This document shows positions 29,929-39,072 of a DNA stretch of 64,000 nt, piece after piece. The notes beneath the pieces are model-generated. The model made no database searches, had not been told where the DNA came from, and was given only the letters and a program-made list of their open reading frames with translations. Within the stretch, counting starts at the first letter, position 1, and each line of letters opens with the position of its first letter. This stretch comes from Burkholderia sp. WSM2232 (GTDB lineage Bacteria > Pseudomonadota > Gammaproteobacteria > Burkholderiales > Burkholderiaceae), in the NCBI RefSeq assembly GCF_000472545.1, contig NZ_AWZV01000003.1:68608-132607 (forward strand), written 5' to 3'. The translations under genes and the position numbers were made by a program.

Positions 29929-30291
29929 TCAGTTGACGCGAGGAGGTCGCCAGGGACCGGCCGGTTCACGGACGGACAGCGAGTCGACGTAATGAAAAAC
30001 AACCGGGCGGGACAGTCCGGCAGGACGGGCCACTTCTGGAGTGGAGACCGGGTGATACAGGCTGCCGAGTTGGCATTGTGCCGTCGCTTTGCAGAATGAG
30101 CCTTTTGCTTTCTCTGGTTGTGAAGAATTCATGGTCTCACAACCCGGCATGTCCGAAGACATTCCACCGCCGTCGCTTGTAGTTACGCTCGTCTGCATCG
30201 GACATTCTCCAGTCAAGCCGCTCGCCGCCAGCCCACTGAGGGGCAGCGCAGCGCACAGCAACAAGAGGAGCAAGGTCCGGAGGAGGTTCAT
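29929..30291 (-). CDS. small exported Cys/Met-rich protein heading the cus operon
   Basis: A 120-aa protein with a strong signal peptide (MNLLRTLLLLLLCAALPLSG). The mature part is enriched in Cys, Met and Ser (GECPMQTSV, GGGMSSDMPGCETM, KGSFCKATAQCQ), so it could bind copper or silver in the periplasm. I do not recognise a named family. No ribosome-binding site precedes ATG 30291, but a perfect TATAAT (minus strand, 30299-30304) lies eight bases upstream, which suggests a leaderless transcript. It probably forms one operon with cusCBAF. Confidence 0.65.
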   Translation of the reverse strand: MNLLRTLLLLLLCAALPLSGLAASGLTGECPMQTSVTTSDGGGMSSDMPGCETMNSSQPEKAKGSFCKATAQCQLGSLYHPVSTPEVARPAGLSRPVVFHYVDSLSVREPAGPWRPPRVN

Positions 30292-30592
30292 GAGAGGGAT
30301 TATAGCGGCGCCAGTTTTTGCGTGCGTCCGTGCGTGCAATGTCTTGGGTCAGTTACCTGAGCAAATTGCGCGCGCCGGGCGTGCTGCCTGTGCTTCTGCA
30401 ATAGCGATGACAGTTCGCCGCCGCGATACATTCTGATACTTCGCCGACACACGCGGGATACATGGCGCGCTTTTAATCACAGCACGGCATGGACGCGAGC
30501 GTTTCCTCGCTCGCATGATCGAACATCAAAGATGTTTCTTCACCGTCCAGCCTACACCCACAGATCAATTCCAGACATCAGGAAGCGCGCAA
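30292..30592. promoter_or_regulatory. divergent region between the cus operon and an SDR gene
   Basis: The minus-strand TATAAT at 30299-30304 is a likely -10 box for the cus operon. No CueR-type or CusR-type palindrome was convincingly placed. For the plus strand, GGAAGCG at 30581-30587 is the SDR ribosome-binding site. No RNA gene or extra coding sequence is visible. Confidence 0.4.
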
Positions 30593-31477
30593 ATGACTCG
30601 CGACAAAGTGTGGTTTATCACCGGCTGTTCCGCAGGGTTGGGGCGCACGCTAGCCGAAGCAGTGCTCGCGAGCGGTCAACGGCTCACCGCTACTGCGAGG
30701 GACACGAAACGCCTGCAGGGTTTAGTCGACACCTACGGCGAGCGCGTACGCGTACTGGCACTGGACGTGACAGACCCGGTCGCCGCGCGCGACGCGGTCA
30801 GTCTCGCGGTCGAGCAGTTCGGCCGTCTGGACGTGCTGGTGAACAACGCGGGTTACGCCGACCTGGCATCCATCGAAGACGTGACCGACCACGCGTTGCG
30901 CGAACAGATGGACGTCAACTTCTTTGGTGTTTGCAATCTCAGCCGCGCGGCGTTGCCCGTGATGCGCAAGCAGCGCGCCGGTCACATCATGCAGATTTCG
31001 TCCGTCGGCGGACGAGTCGGCGGGCCGGGGCTCGCAGCCTATCAGGCGGCAAAGTGGGCTGTAGGCGGTTTTTCCGAAGTGCTTGCCAAAGAGGTACGCG
31101 ACTTCGGCATCAAGGTTACCGTGGTCGAGCCGGGATCCATGCGAACGAACTGGGCTGGTTCCTCGATGACCATTCCGGAGATCAGCGAAGCCTACAAAGC
31201 AGTCATCGGTCCGGTGGCGGAACGCCTGCGCCGCAGTGACGGCAATCAGCCGGGCGACCCCGCGCGGGTTGCCCAGGTGATCCTGGACATTGCCGAAGTG
31301 CCGGCGCCGCCGTTGCGCCTGCTGGTCGGCAGCGACGCGGTAGCGGTGGCCGCCAACGCCGCCAGGTTCCGCGCCGAGGAGGACGCCCAATGGCGCGAGG
31401 TCAGCGAATCCGTTGCGTTCCCAAGCACTGACACCCCGCACGCCGCGCAAGACCCGCACGCCCGCGGCGCGGGTTGA
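30593..31477 (+). CDS. SDR family oxidoreductase
   Basis: A 294-aa short-chain dehydrogenase of the classical type. It starts MTRDKVWFITGCSAGLGRTL (Rossmann glycine motif), has LALDVTDP (Asp for the adenine pocket), NNAGYADL, and the catalytic Ser in ISSVGG followed by AAYQAAKWA with Tyr and Lys. EPGSMRTNW is typical of SDRs close to ketoreductase-like bacterial proteins annotated as oxidoreductases. Its C-terminal tail (DTPHAAQDPHARGAG) is low complexity. An MFS gene follows after 60 bases on the same strand. Confidence 0.9.
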   Translation: MTRDKVWFITGCSAGLGRTLAEAVLASGQRLTATARDTKRLQGLVDTYGERVRVLALDVTDPVAARDAVSLAVEQFGRLDVLVNNAGYADLASIEDVTDHALREQMDVNFFGVCNLSRAALPVMRKQRAGHIMQISSVGGRVGGPGLAAYQAAKWAVGGFSEVLAKEVRDFGIKVTVVEPGSMRTNWAGSSMTIPEISEAYKAVIGPVAERLRRSDGNQPGDPARVAQVILDIAEVPAPPLRLLVGSDAVAVAANAARFRAEEDAQWREVSESVAFPSTDTPHAAQDPHARGAG

Positions 31478-31537
31478 GGCAGCCGCTATCCGCGGGACTC
31501 CTTAACGTTGTGATTCATCCCTGATCCCTATTTGGCC

Positions 31538-32707
31538 ATGCGCCCATTCAGCGCCTTCTTTGTGCTCATCGGCACCTTGCTCACGGCGAGTGGGTACGGG
31601 GCGACGTTTTTTCTGTCGATGCATTTCCGCTCTCTCGGCGGCAACGACCTGGATACCGGACTCGCGCTTGCCGAAGCCACGGTCGGCACGCTGGTGGGTG
31701 CGCTTGTGGTGGGCCGGTTTGCGCGGCGTATCGGCAGTGCCCGGACCACCGCGCTCGCGTCGCTGTGCATCGGCCTGGGTGTGATCGGTTTTGCCGCGTT
31801 CGACCGGATGAGCGCAATGGGTGTTGTCCCCGGCTTCCTCGTAGGGTTCGGCTGGGGAGGTTTTTGCCTCGCCGCGCCCATGTCGCTGACGGAGCGCACG
31901 AACGACGCCGATCGGGGTTCCTGGTTCATGCGCTTCGGCACGATCCAGATGGCGGGTATTGGCGGCTGCCCCGCCGTGGCCGCCATTGCGGTCCGTTCCT
32001 GGCACTGGCCGCTTACCAGCGTGTTCTATGTGGTGGGCGGACTATGCGCGGTCGCGGCGCTCATGCTCGAAGCGTTCGGACGCGTATCGCCGCACCGGCA
32101 GGAGGCGCCCGTGCAACGAGGCTGGCTACGCGAGTCAGGCGCTGTCTGGCGCACGCGCGCCGCTTATCCGATCGTGATGATTTCGCTGTGCGCGTGCGTG
32201 TTTTCAGGGTCGATGACGTTCCAGATGTCCATCATTCGCGGCACTCATGCGCAAGCCGGCACGTTCTTCAGCCTCTACGCCGTGACTGTGGTGCTTGCCC
32301 GAGGGCTGCTCACGCGCATCGTGGTCAGGCTGTATCACGGTGTCGCTACCAAGCTGCTGCTGGCAATCATGGTGCTCGGCACGGCAGCCATGTTCGTCGT
32401 GCCGTACCAGCCGGCTTTTCATTCGATAAGCGCAGTACTACTCGGCATCGGCTACGGGCTGGTGTATCCAACCATTCAGGCGCAGGCCGTGAACGATTGC
32501 TCGGCCATGCACCGCCAGCCGGCGCTCACGTGGTTCGTGGTGGCCTACTTCATCGGAACGTTCGGTTTTCCGGCGGTGGCAAGCTGGGTGCTGGTTCATA
32601 TGGGCACGCCCGCCTTGATCGCGCTGATGGCGGCCTGCGGTGTGGGCGCGCTTCTGGTCGCGGTCATGCGGGACAGGCGCGCTGTTGCGCCGTTCTCCGC
32701 TGCATGA
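31538..32707 (+). CDS. MFS transporter
   Basis: A 389-aa membrane protein with about 12 predicted helices. Helix 1 reads FSAFFVLIGTLLTASGYG, the loop after helix 2 has GRFARRIGSARTT (motif A-like), and the rest alternates hydrophobic helices with short loops. ATG 31538 was chosen over a TTG two codons earlier. The substrate is unknown; the MocR gene converges on its 3' end with 15 bases between stops. Confidence 0.88.
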   Translation: MRPFSAFFVLIGTLLTASGYGATFFLSMHFRSLGGNDLDTGLALAEATVGTLVGALVVGRFARRIGSARTTALASLCIGLGVIGFAAFDRMSAMGVVPGFLVGFGWGGFCLAAPMSLTERTNDADRGSWFMRFGTIQMAGIGGCPAVAAIAVRSWHWPLTSVFYVVGGLCAVAALMLEAFGRVSPHRQEAPVQRGWLRESGAVWRTRAAYPIVMISLCACVFSGSMTFQMSIIRGTHAQAGTFFSLYAVTVVLARGLLTRIVVRLYHGVATKLLLAIMVLGTAAMFVVPYQPAFHSISAVLLGIGYGLVYPTIQAQAVNDCSAMHRQPALTWFVVAYFIGTFGFPAVASWVLVHMGTPALIALMAACGVGALLVAVMRDRRAVAPFSAA

Positions 32708-32722
32708 CGGCGCCCGGCTTTT

Positions 32723-34111
32723 TTATCGTGTGGCCAGAAGCAACGCGCTGAGGAACCGTTCGTCCGACAGGTAGCCCACATTGAAGCGGCAATACGGCGA
32801 CACTTTGTCCGATGTCGGCGAAAACACGGCGCCCGGCGCCAGAATCACGCCGTGGTTCAGCATTGCTTTGGCGAGCTTCATCGAATCAGGCCAGCCGGGC
32901 AGAGAAGCCCACAAGTACATGCTCTGATCGCTCTCTTTGAAGATGCTCGCGCCCACCTTTTTCAGCACGTTTTTCCCAGCTGTGGTGGCACGCCGCAACT
33001 TTTCCTGTAGCTGGTTGGTATGCCGCATGAAATGGCCGTCGCTCACAATGGCGGCAAGCGTTCTTTCGCTATATTCAGAACTGCTTACGTGAATCAGCAT
33101 TTTGACGTCGGCGAGGTCGCTTGCGAGCGCTGCGTTGCATGCAAGAAAGCCCACGCGTAATGCGGCGGATACAGACTTGGAGAAGCTGCCTATATAGATC
33201 GTGCGGCGCAACTGGTCCAGCGTGGCGATGCGCGTGAGCGAGCGCGGTCTCAGATCGGCAAATGCATCGTTCTCCACGATCACTGTGTCGTGGTGCTCCG
33301 CGAGTTGCAAAATACGGTAGGCCTTCGCCGCGCTCGTATCCGTACCCGTGGGGTTATGTCCTACCGATTGAGTGAAAAAGAGCTTCGGCCGGTGCTCGAC
33401 CATGCAGCGCTCCAGTTCCGCGAGATTGGGGCCGTCCACTTCGCGCGGCACGCCAATGATATTGGCACCGCTAAGCTTCAGTTTGCCGAACAGCGGATAG
33501 TAGCCGGGATCGTCGACGAGCACCGCGTCTCCAGGCCGCACGAAATAGCGCAGCACCAGGTCCATTGCCTGATTGGCGCCGTGCGTAAGCACGATCTGCG
33601 AGGGCGGGGCGTCGATTTCGTAACCGGACAACTTTTGTTGCAGCGACTGGCGTAGCGGCAGATAGCCGTAGCGGCTCCCGTATCTGAAGAGCGACGCGAC
33701 ACCGGTGCGCACCACCCGCTGATGGTACTGGTCAAGCCGTGTGCCTTCGAGCCAGTCGATTGGCGGGAAACCGTCGCCGAGATTCAGGACCCCAGGCTTT
33801 ACCTGTAGTTGTTCGCGCATTAGCCAGACGGTGTCCATCGCCCGGTCCAGTACGCGCGCATCTTCGGGCTCCGCAGCGGACTTCGCCTGGCGCGCGACAT
33901 AAAAACCGGAGCCCCGGCGCGGTTCGATCAGGCCGTTTGCAGTCAGCGTTTCAAAAGCACTGATCACGGTGTTTTTCGAGCAACCGGACGCCTCGGCATA
34001 TTCCCTAATAGAGGGCAGCTTGGTTCCTGCTGGAAAAATGCCTTCTTCGATCTGTCTGGCAAGCGTGTCCGCCATGGAGCTAGACAGGCTGACGGTTTTT
34101 TGCAGGTTCAT
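32723..34111 (-). CDS. MocR-family transcriptional regulator (GntR HTH plus aminotransferase-like domain)
   Basis: A 462-aa regulator. Residues about 10-75 form a GntR winged helix (LARQIEEGIFPAGTKLPSIR, SGCSKNTVISAFETL, RRGSGFYV). The rest is a class I aminotransferase fold, with IVLTHGANQAMDLVLR, DDPGYYPLF and IYIGSFSKSVSAALRVG, whose Lys (about residue 310) would bind PLP. Such regulators sense amines, PLP or amino acids by forming aldimines. ATG 34111 is preceded by GGAG. It is divergent from the HMG-CoA reductase gene, and the 163-base gap holds an operator-like repeat. Confidence 0.93.
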   Translation of the reverse strand: MNLQKTVSLSSSMADTLARQIEEGIFPAGTKLPSIREYAEASGCSKNTVISAFETLTANGLIEPRRGSGFYVARQAKSAAEPEDARVLDRAMDTVWLMREQLQVKPGVLNLGDGFPPIDWLEGTRLDQYHQRVVRTGVASLFRYGSRYGYLPLRQSLQQKLSGYEIDAPPSQIVLTHGANQAMDLVLRYFVRPGDAVLVDDPGYYPLFGKLKLSGANIIGVPREVDGPNLAELERCMVEHRPKLFFTQSVGHNPTGTDTSAAKAYRILQLAEHHDTVIVENDAFADLRPRSLTRIATLDQLRRTIYIGSFSKSVSAALRVGFLACNAALASDLADVKMLIHVSSSEYSERTLAAIVSDGHFMRHTNQLQEKLRRATTAGKNVLKKVGASIFKESDQSMYLWASLPGWPDSMKLAKAMLNHGVILAPGAVFSPTSDKVSPYCRFNVGYLSDERFLSALLLATR

Positions 34112-34143
34112 TGTCGCGGCTCCGCAAATCACAAAAGCGTTAT

Positions 34144-34193
34144 GGGTACAGTTATTCAACTGTTACGTCCAACTGTACCTTTAAAATGGGTAC
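34144..34193. promoter_or_regulatory. putative MocR operator, copy A
   Basis: The site reads GGGTACAGTT, 17 bases, AACTGTACC, 8 bases, GGGTAC. The first two blocks form a perfect 9-bp inverted repeat (GGTACAGTT / AACTGTACC), and the third repeats the first in direct orientation 44 bases downstream. It lies between the divergent MocR and HMG-CoA reductase genes. The same blocks with the same spacings occur at 37922-37971. Confidence 0.7.
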
Positions 34194-34274
34194 GGTATGC
34201 CTATTATTGAGCCATTCAATCACGGTCGCAAGCAAAACTGCTTGTCTGCGGCGGCCTCACGACAAAGGCGATTC

Positions 34275-35561
34275 ATGGACACCGATTCGACGCTTCCAAA
34301 CTTCCGCTCGCTCACTCCGTACGAGCGACTTTCGCACCTTCGCAACACGCTGGATCTGGACGACACGCAATGGGCGCAATTGGCAAAGCCCGGCGCGCTG
34401 CCGCTGGAAACGGCTAACGGCATGATCGAGAACGTGATCGGCACTTTCCAGTTGCCGCTCGCGGTCGCCGGGTACTTTCAGATCAACGGGAAAGACGTGA
34501 TCGTGCCGATGGCCGTTGAAGAGCCGTCGATCGTGGCCGCCGCTTCGTTCATGGCGAAGCTCGCGCGCGAAGGCGGCGGTTTCCGCACGTCGAGTACCGG
34601 GCCGTTAATGCGTGCGCAGGTGCAGATAGTCGGTGTGAGCGACCCACATGGCGCGCGGCTCGCGATTCTCGCGCACAAAGACGAACTGATCGGCCTCGCG
34701 AACAGCCGTGACCAGGTGCTGCTGCGTCTCGGAGGCGGTTGCCGCGACATTGAAGTGCATGTGTTTCCGGATACGCCGCGTGGCGCGATGCTCGTCGCGC
34801 ATCTGATCGTCGACGTGCGCGATGCGATGGGCGCGAACACCGTCAACACGATGGCGGAATCGGTGGCCGGGCGCGTCGAAGAGTTAACCGGCGGCAACGT
34901 GCGTTTGCGCATTCTTTCCAATCTTGCGGATCTGCGTCTTGCGCGCGCTCACGTGAGGTATTCGGCCGCGACGCTCGCGACTAAGGAGTACTCGGGCGAG
35001 GAGGTCATCGACCGCGTGATCGACGCTTATCTGTTTGCCGCCATCGACCCGTACCGCGCGGCCACCCATAACAAGGGCGTCATGAACGGCATCGACCCCG
35101 TGATAGTCGCAACGGGCAACGACTGGCGCGCGGTTGAGGCAGGCGCTCATGCCTATGCTGCGCGCGGCGGACGCTATTCGTCGCTGACAACGTGGGAGAA
35201 AGCGGCCAATGGAGACCTGGTTGGCACGATCGAAATGCCGATGCCCGTCGGCCTCGTGGGCGGCGCAACAAAGACTCATCCGCTTGCGCGGGTCTCGTTG
35301 CAAATGATGGGCGTCACCACGGCTCAGGAACTCGGCGAGATTGCGGTTGCCGTCGGTCTTGCTCAAAACATGGGAGCGCTGCGCGCGTTGGCGACCGAGG
35401 GTATCCAGCGCGGTCACATGACGCTGCATGCGCGCAATATCGCTGTCGCCGCCGGGGCAACGGGCGACAATATTGACTGGTTAGTCAATAAAATGATAAC
35501 TTCGGCTGACTTTCGCATGGACTTCGCGCTAGAGCTTCTAGCCGGATTGCGGGAAGGTTAG
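34275..35561 (+). CDS. mvaA: hydroxymethylglutaryl-CoA reductase, class II (catabolic)
   Basis: The enzyme interconverts mevalonate and HMG-CoA; class II bacterial enzymes with NAD(H) often work oxidatively to degrade mevalonate. The 428-aa length equals Pseudomonas mevalonii HMG-CoA reductase. Its catalytic residues fall at the same numbers when counted from ATG 34275: Glu83 in VEEPS, Lys267 in THNKGVMNG, Asp283 in GND and His381 in GHMTLHARN. It is the first gene right of a MocR operator. No HMG-CoA lyase (mvaB) lies in the window, so later steps must be encoded elsewhere. Confidence 0.95.
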   Translation: MDTDSTLPNFRSLTPYERLSHLRNTLDLDDTQWAQLAKPGALPLETANGMIENVIGTFQLPLAVAGYFQINGKDVIVPMAVEEPSIVAAASFMAKLAREGGGFRTSSTGPLMRAQVQIVGVSDPHGARLAILAHKDELIGLANSRDQVLLRLGGGCRDIEVHVFPDTPRGAMLVAHLIVDVRDAMGANTVNTMAESVAGRVEELTGGNVRLRILSNLADLRLARAHVRYSAATLATKEYSGEEVIDRVIDAYLFAAIDPYRAATHNKGVMNGIDPVIVATGNDWRAVEAGAHAYAARGGRYSSLTTWEKAANGDLVGTIEMPMPVGLVGGATKTHPLARVSLQMMGVTTAQELGEIAVAVGLAQNMGALRALATEGIQRGHMTLHARNIAVAAGATGDNIDWLVNKMITSADFRMDFALELLAGLREG

Positions 35562-35936
35562 CCTATGCGTTCGAACCGTCCAGGGCGGCGAGCCGTGGTC
35601 CGCAAAGAAGGGCCCGCAGTTGCCGGCACGGACACAATCCGCGTTGCTCACCACCTCGCCGGGACGGTTCGCCGTACATAGCGTGCGTTTTTCTCCATCG
35701 CCGCATGGCTGCATCTATAAAGCTATCGCCCCATCAGCTTCGGCAACATCGTTGTCATCGGCACAGTAACAAAGCAACACGTGCATGAGGCCTGGCAAGC
35801 TCGTTGCGATCGCCGCTCATGCTGGCTCTTTCCCGACATCTGAACGCAGACTTACAGCGAACAGTTGTTGGCGAATTGATCGGCCGTGCTTTTCACGCGG
35901 CTCACAATAAAATTCAAGTGGTCAGGAGGCAATCGA
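35562..35936. other. 375-base gap between HMG-CoA reductase and transporter genes
   Basis: No gene is recognised here. A perfect 10-bp inverted pair, CGAACCGTCC at 35572-35581 and GGACGGTTCG at 35662-35671, starts 11 bases after the reductase stop and encloses 80 bases. It may form a long-range hairpin. The transporter gene has its own ribosome-binding site (AGGAGG at 35924-35929) and may have its own promoter near the AT-rich stretch at 35901-35915. Confidence 0.35.
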
Positions 35937-36431
35937 GTGAAACAGTCCAGTGCAAAGGCGGAACCGGCCGCGGCAGACGGTTTAGGCTTCCATGCAATTG
36001 ACGGCACGACGCCGGCATTCGCGGAAGTGTGGGGCGACACAGTGGACCTTGCACATCTGGCGTGGTCGATCGTGCTCGGCGTAGCCATTAGCGTAGGCGC
36101 ATTCCTGGGCGGCAAAGCCATGCTGTCTCACTTCGTCAACGATCCCGCTATCGCGCGGGCCTATGCGATGTTGATTGGACTAGGGGGTTGTCTCGCGGCG
36201 GGCGCGCTGTGTGCCGTCCTGTTCCGGCCGAAGCGGATCGTGGTGGAGCATGCGGTCGACGAAGCGGACAGGCTGGGGGTACTCGAGCGCCTTGCTGAAG
36301 AGCGCGGCGGTATCGGTTCTCTCACCGATCTTCCGCCGAGCGCAGTATCAGAGTTGAAAGAACTGGGCCTGTTCGAACTGTTCGCTTCGTACGAGGTTTC
36401 CGCCAAAACTACGCGAGCAGGAGAACACTGA
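35937..36431 (+). CDS. small membrane protein paired with TctA-family permease
   Basis: A 164-aa protein with two membrane helices (LAWSIVLGVAISVGAFLGG and AMLIGLGGCLAAGALCAVLF). A cytoplasmic acidic C-terminus follows (VVEHAVDEADRLGVLERLAE). GTG 35937 has AGGAGG seven bases upstream. One base separates its stop from the TctA-family gene, so it probably works with that permease. It is not clearly a TctB, which has four helices, and no TctC binding-protein gene is present. Confidence 0.7.
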   Translation: MKQSSAKAEPAAADGLGFHAIDGTTPAFAEVWGDTVDLAHLAWSIVLGVAISVGAFLGGKAMLSHFVNDPAIARAYAMLIGLGGCLAAGALCAVLFRPKRIVVEHAVDEADRLGVLERLAEERGGIGSLTDLPPSAVSELKELGLFELFASYEVSAKTTRAGEH

Positions 36432-36432
36432 A

Positions 36433-37812
36433 ATGACCGAATTGCTCCACCAGTTGCCCAGCGCAATGGTCATGGGTTTGATCGGCGCTGTCGTGTTCGC
36501 GGGGATAGGGCTCGTGTCAGGCACTGACGAAACCACCACGCTTGCGCCGCTTACCTTGCTGGTCGCGTTGCTTGGCGTGCCGCCGGCTGGCGTGTTCACG
36601 TTTTTCCTCGCAGGCGCCGTGGCCAAGCATATGACGCATGCTATTCCGACCGCGTTACTGGGCATTCCCGGCGACACGATGGCCGCGCCGCTTCTGCAAC
36701 AGGCGGCCATGTTGCGTGCGCTCGGCGTGCCTCATATCGCGTTGCGCAAGATGATCTCGGGCGCGCTGGTGGCCGCGTTCGTCGCATTGCCGCTTGCGGT
36801 GCTGTTCGCGCTGATGCTTGCGCCGTTCGGCGGACTGATCGCAAGCGCTGCGCCGTGGGTGTTTCTGGTGGCCGCGGTCTTCATCGCATGGTTTTCCGCC
36901 GGCCGCTGGGCCTCTGTCCTGTTGCTGATTCCATTTGTATTTCTGATCGTGGGCTTGCAGTCGCTCACGCGCAAGTACGGTGTCAACCTGAGCGTAAGCT
37001 ACTTCCTCGGCATTGCGATTGGCCCGCTGGTGGCTGACCTTTTTTCCATTCTCTCGCCGGTCGAAAGGCGGCGCATGCGTCGCGAGGGCATGTCCCAATT
37101 TGCGCTTGCGCCCGACGTCAAGCGTTGGAGCGGCTACTTCCCGAATCCGCTGAAAGTGCTCGACCGGCAACAGATAGCCTGCACAGTAACGACGGCGGCC
37201 GTGTCGAGCGCAACCTTCGTGTTCAGCCCGGTTGCCATGACCGTTCTGATGGGAGAGGTGGTGGGCGCGCGAATAAAGCACGCCTATCAGCGGCTCACGA
37301 CAGTGATCGCCGTGAGAAATGGTGTGACCGAATCCACGTACATTGCGGAAGCCATGATTCCGCTGATCGCTTTCGGTCTGCCGCTCAGTCCGGTCGCGGC
37401 CGGCCCGGCCGCGCCGCTTTTCAATGCGCCGCCGCGCTTTACCGTGGATGCCGCGACCGGCCACATCGTCAATCTGCATACGTTGATGTCGACGTCGCAA
37501 TTCCTGATCTTCGGGTTGTTGTCCGTCGCGCTCGCGGCCCTGATCGCGTACCCGCTTGCCATGAACTACGCGCACCGGGCGGCTTCGTTCGTTGCGAAAA
37601 AGCTTAGCCACGAGGCGATCATCGCGACGTTTTCCGGTCTGATCGTGGTTATTGGCTTGTGGGAAGGACAGTTGCTCGGTCTAGCTGTGATCCTGACTGT
37701 CGGTCTGTTTGGCGGCCTTCTCGCGCGTCTGTTTGCCTTTAACACCGGGGTCCAGTTCATGGGTTATTACGCGGCTGTTCTGAGCGTGCCAGCAATCATC
37801 AAGTTCTTCTAG
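36433..37812 (+). CDS. tripartite tricarboxylate transporter TctA-family permease
   Basis: A 459-aa polytopic membrane protein matching the TctA family. Near the N-terminus is VFAGIGLVSGTDETTTLAPL, then AIPTALLGIPGDTMAAPLL, the glycine/proline-rich motif characteristic of these large permeases, and a second half with LPLSPVAAGPAAPLFNAPP. About 10-12 helices are evident. Family members carry citrate or other carboxylates. Next to a catabolic HMG-CoA reductase, mevalonate or a related hydroxy acid is a reasonable substrate guess. Confidence 0.85.
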   Translation: MTELLHQLPSAMVMGLIGAVVFAGIGLVSGTDETTTLAPLTLLVALLGVPPAGVFTFFLAGAVAKHMTHAIPTALLGIPGDTMAAPLLQQAAMLRALGVPHIALRKMISGALVAAFVALPLAVLFALMLAPFGGLIASAAPWVFLVAAVFIAWFSAGRWASVLLLIPFVFLIVGLQSLTRKYGVNLSVSYFLGIAIGPLVADLFSILSPVERRRMRREGMSQFALAPDVKRWSGYFPNPLKVLDRQQIACTVTTAAVSSATFVFSPVAMTVLMGEVVGARIKHAYQRLTTVIAVRNGVTESTYIAEAMIPLIAFGLPLSPVAAGPAAPLFNAPPRFTVDAATGHIVNLHTLMSTSQFLIFGLLSVALAALIAYPLAMNYAHRAASFVAKKLSHEAIIATFSGLIVVIGLWEGQLLGLAVILTVGLFGGLLARLFAFNTGVQFMGYYAAVLSVPAIIKFF

Positions 37813-37921
37813 CGGCGATAGAAGGGCGCATTTGCCCGGCCATAGCCCCTCTCAAGGCAGGCAGTTGCAAGCCGCTGTGCCATTCCAGCGTTCATGCATT
37901 GCAACACGCGCAAAGTGGTCT

Positions 37922-37971
37922 GGGTACAGTTGCTTGTCTGTAGTTCTCAACTGTTCCTTCTAAAAGGGTAC
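37922..37971. promoter_or_regulatory. putative MocR operator, copy B
   Basis: GGGTACAGTT, 17 bases, AACTGTTCC, 8 bases, GGGTAC: identical block order and spacing to 34144-34193, with one mismatch in the second block. Similarity continues beyond the last block (CCTATTATT in copy A, CCTATCATT in copy B). It lies about 60 bases before the start of a histidine-kinase-like gene. Confidence 0.7.
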
Positions 37972-38031
37972 AAACCGCCTATCATTCGCGCATCCACTTC
38001 TAATCGCAATGGCAGTGACAGGAGAACAATG

Positions 38032-39072
38032 ATGATCGCGCATGCGCTGGATACACGAGACACGTTGCTGAATCCTGCCGAACAGGTCCGTGCATCCACC
38101 GGTCAGTTGCTGCAAAGCTTCCCGGTATCGACCGGGGTCGTCTGCACGCTGTTGGCCGGCATGGGCGTTTATTGCGCGTATGTGTCCCAGATGGCTCCGT
38201 GGCCGGTCCTCGTCCATGTCGGCTTCCCGCTGATGCTGCTTGCGGCGCTGGCATCCACCGTTGCGGTGGTGACGGCGCTCAAGGCGTTCGAACTCGCGAG
38301 CCACCTGAAGCAGTTGGCCGCTGCAATCGAAGAGGGCGGCACACACGGCGAGGAGCCAGTGCTGAGCGAGAACGGTCCTGCCGATATCGCACGCCTTGCT
38401 CGCGCGATCAACGGCTCGGTGCGCCATCGCGTCGGACGTCAGGCCGAACTTCTGCAGATACTTGCTGCGTACGCGCACGATCAGCGCACGCCGTTGACGC
38501 GCATGGGCATGCGCTGCGAACTGCTGGAAGACGCTTCGCTGCGTGAGGCACTGCAGCGCGATCTCGCCGAAATGGCCGACCTCGTCGAGGCGAGCCTGTC
38601 GTGCGCAAAGATGCAATGCAGTGCCGAAGAGCCCTCGCGCCGCGTCGACGTTGATGGGATGCTCCGCACCCTGATCGGCGATTACCGCGACGCCGGCCGT
38701 CATGTGCAACTGGATGGATGCGTGGGCCGTCCGGTCGTAACCAGCCCGCATGCACTACGCCGCGTCATGATGAACCTGATTGACAACGCGTTGCGCTATG
38801 GCGGCGACGCGCGCGTGTGCGTGCGCGTGGAGGCACGGTGTCTCGTGCTCGCCGTCGTGGATTCCGGGCCGGGCATCGCTCCCGCTCAAATGGACGCCGT
38901 GTTCGCTCCCTGGTATCGCGCCCCGGAGACTGCCGGGCGCGCGCCGGGCTCTGGACTGGGGCTCGCCATCGCGCGTCGTCTCGCGGTGGCCATGCGCGGC
39001 GATCTGCAACTGGAAAACCGCCGCGCAGGCGGACTCGAGGCGCGCGTCACCTTGCCGCTCGTCGCGGCGTAG
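38032..39072 (+). CDS. orphan sensor histidine kinase-like protein
   Basis: A 346-aa protein with two N-terminal membrane helices (about 33-52 and 58-83) and almost no periplasmic loop. It has a dimerisation/phosphoacceptor helix with AHDQRTPLTRMG (His149), an N box NLIDNAL (Asn248), a G1 box VDSGPGIAP (Asp277) and a G2 box GSGLGLAIA (306-314). All ATP-binding motifs are intact. ATG 38032 was chosen because GGAG lies seven bases upstream, as in the paralogue at 40762. No response regulator is adjacent. A MocR operator copy precedes it. Confidence 0.85.
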   Translation: MIAHALDTRDTLLNPAEQVRASTGQLLQSFPVSTGVVCTLLAGMGVYCAYVSQMAPWPVLVHVGFPLMLLAALASTVAVVTALKAFELASHLKQLAAAIEEGGTHGEEPVLSENGPADIARLARAINGSVRHRVGRQAELLQILAAYAHDQRTPLTRMGMRCELLEDASLREALQRDLAEMADLVEASLSCAKMQCSAEEPSRRVDVDGMLRTLIGDYRDAGRHVQLDGCVGRPVVTSPHALRRVMMNLIDNALRYGGDARVCVRVEARCLVLAVVDSGPGIAPAQMDAVFAPWYRAPETAGRAPGSGLGLAIARRLAVAMRGDLQLENRRAGGLEARVTLPLVAA

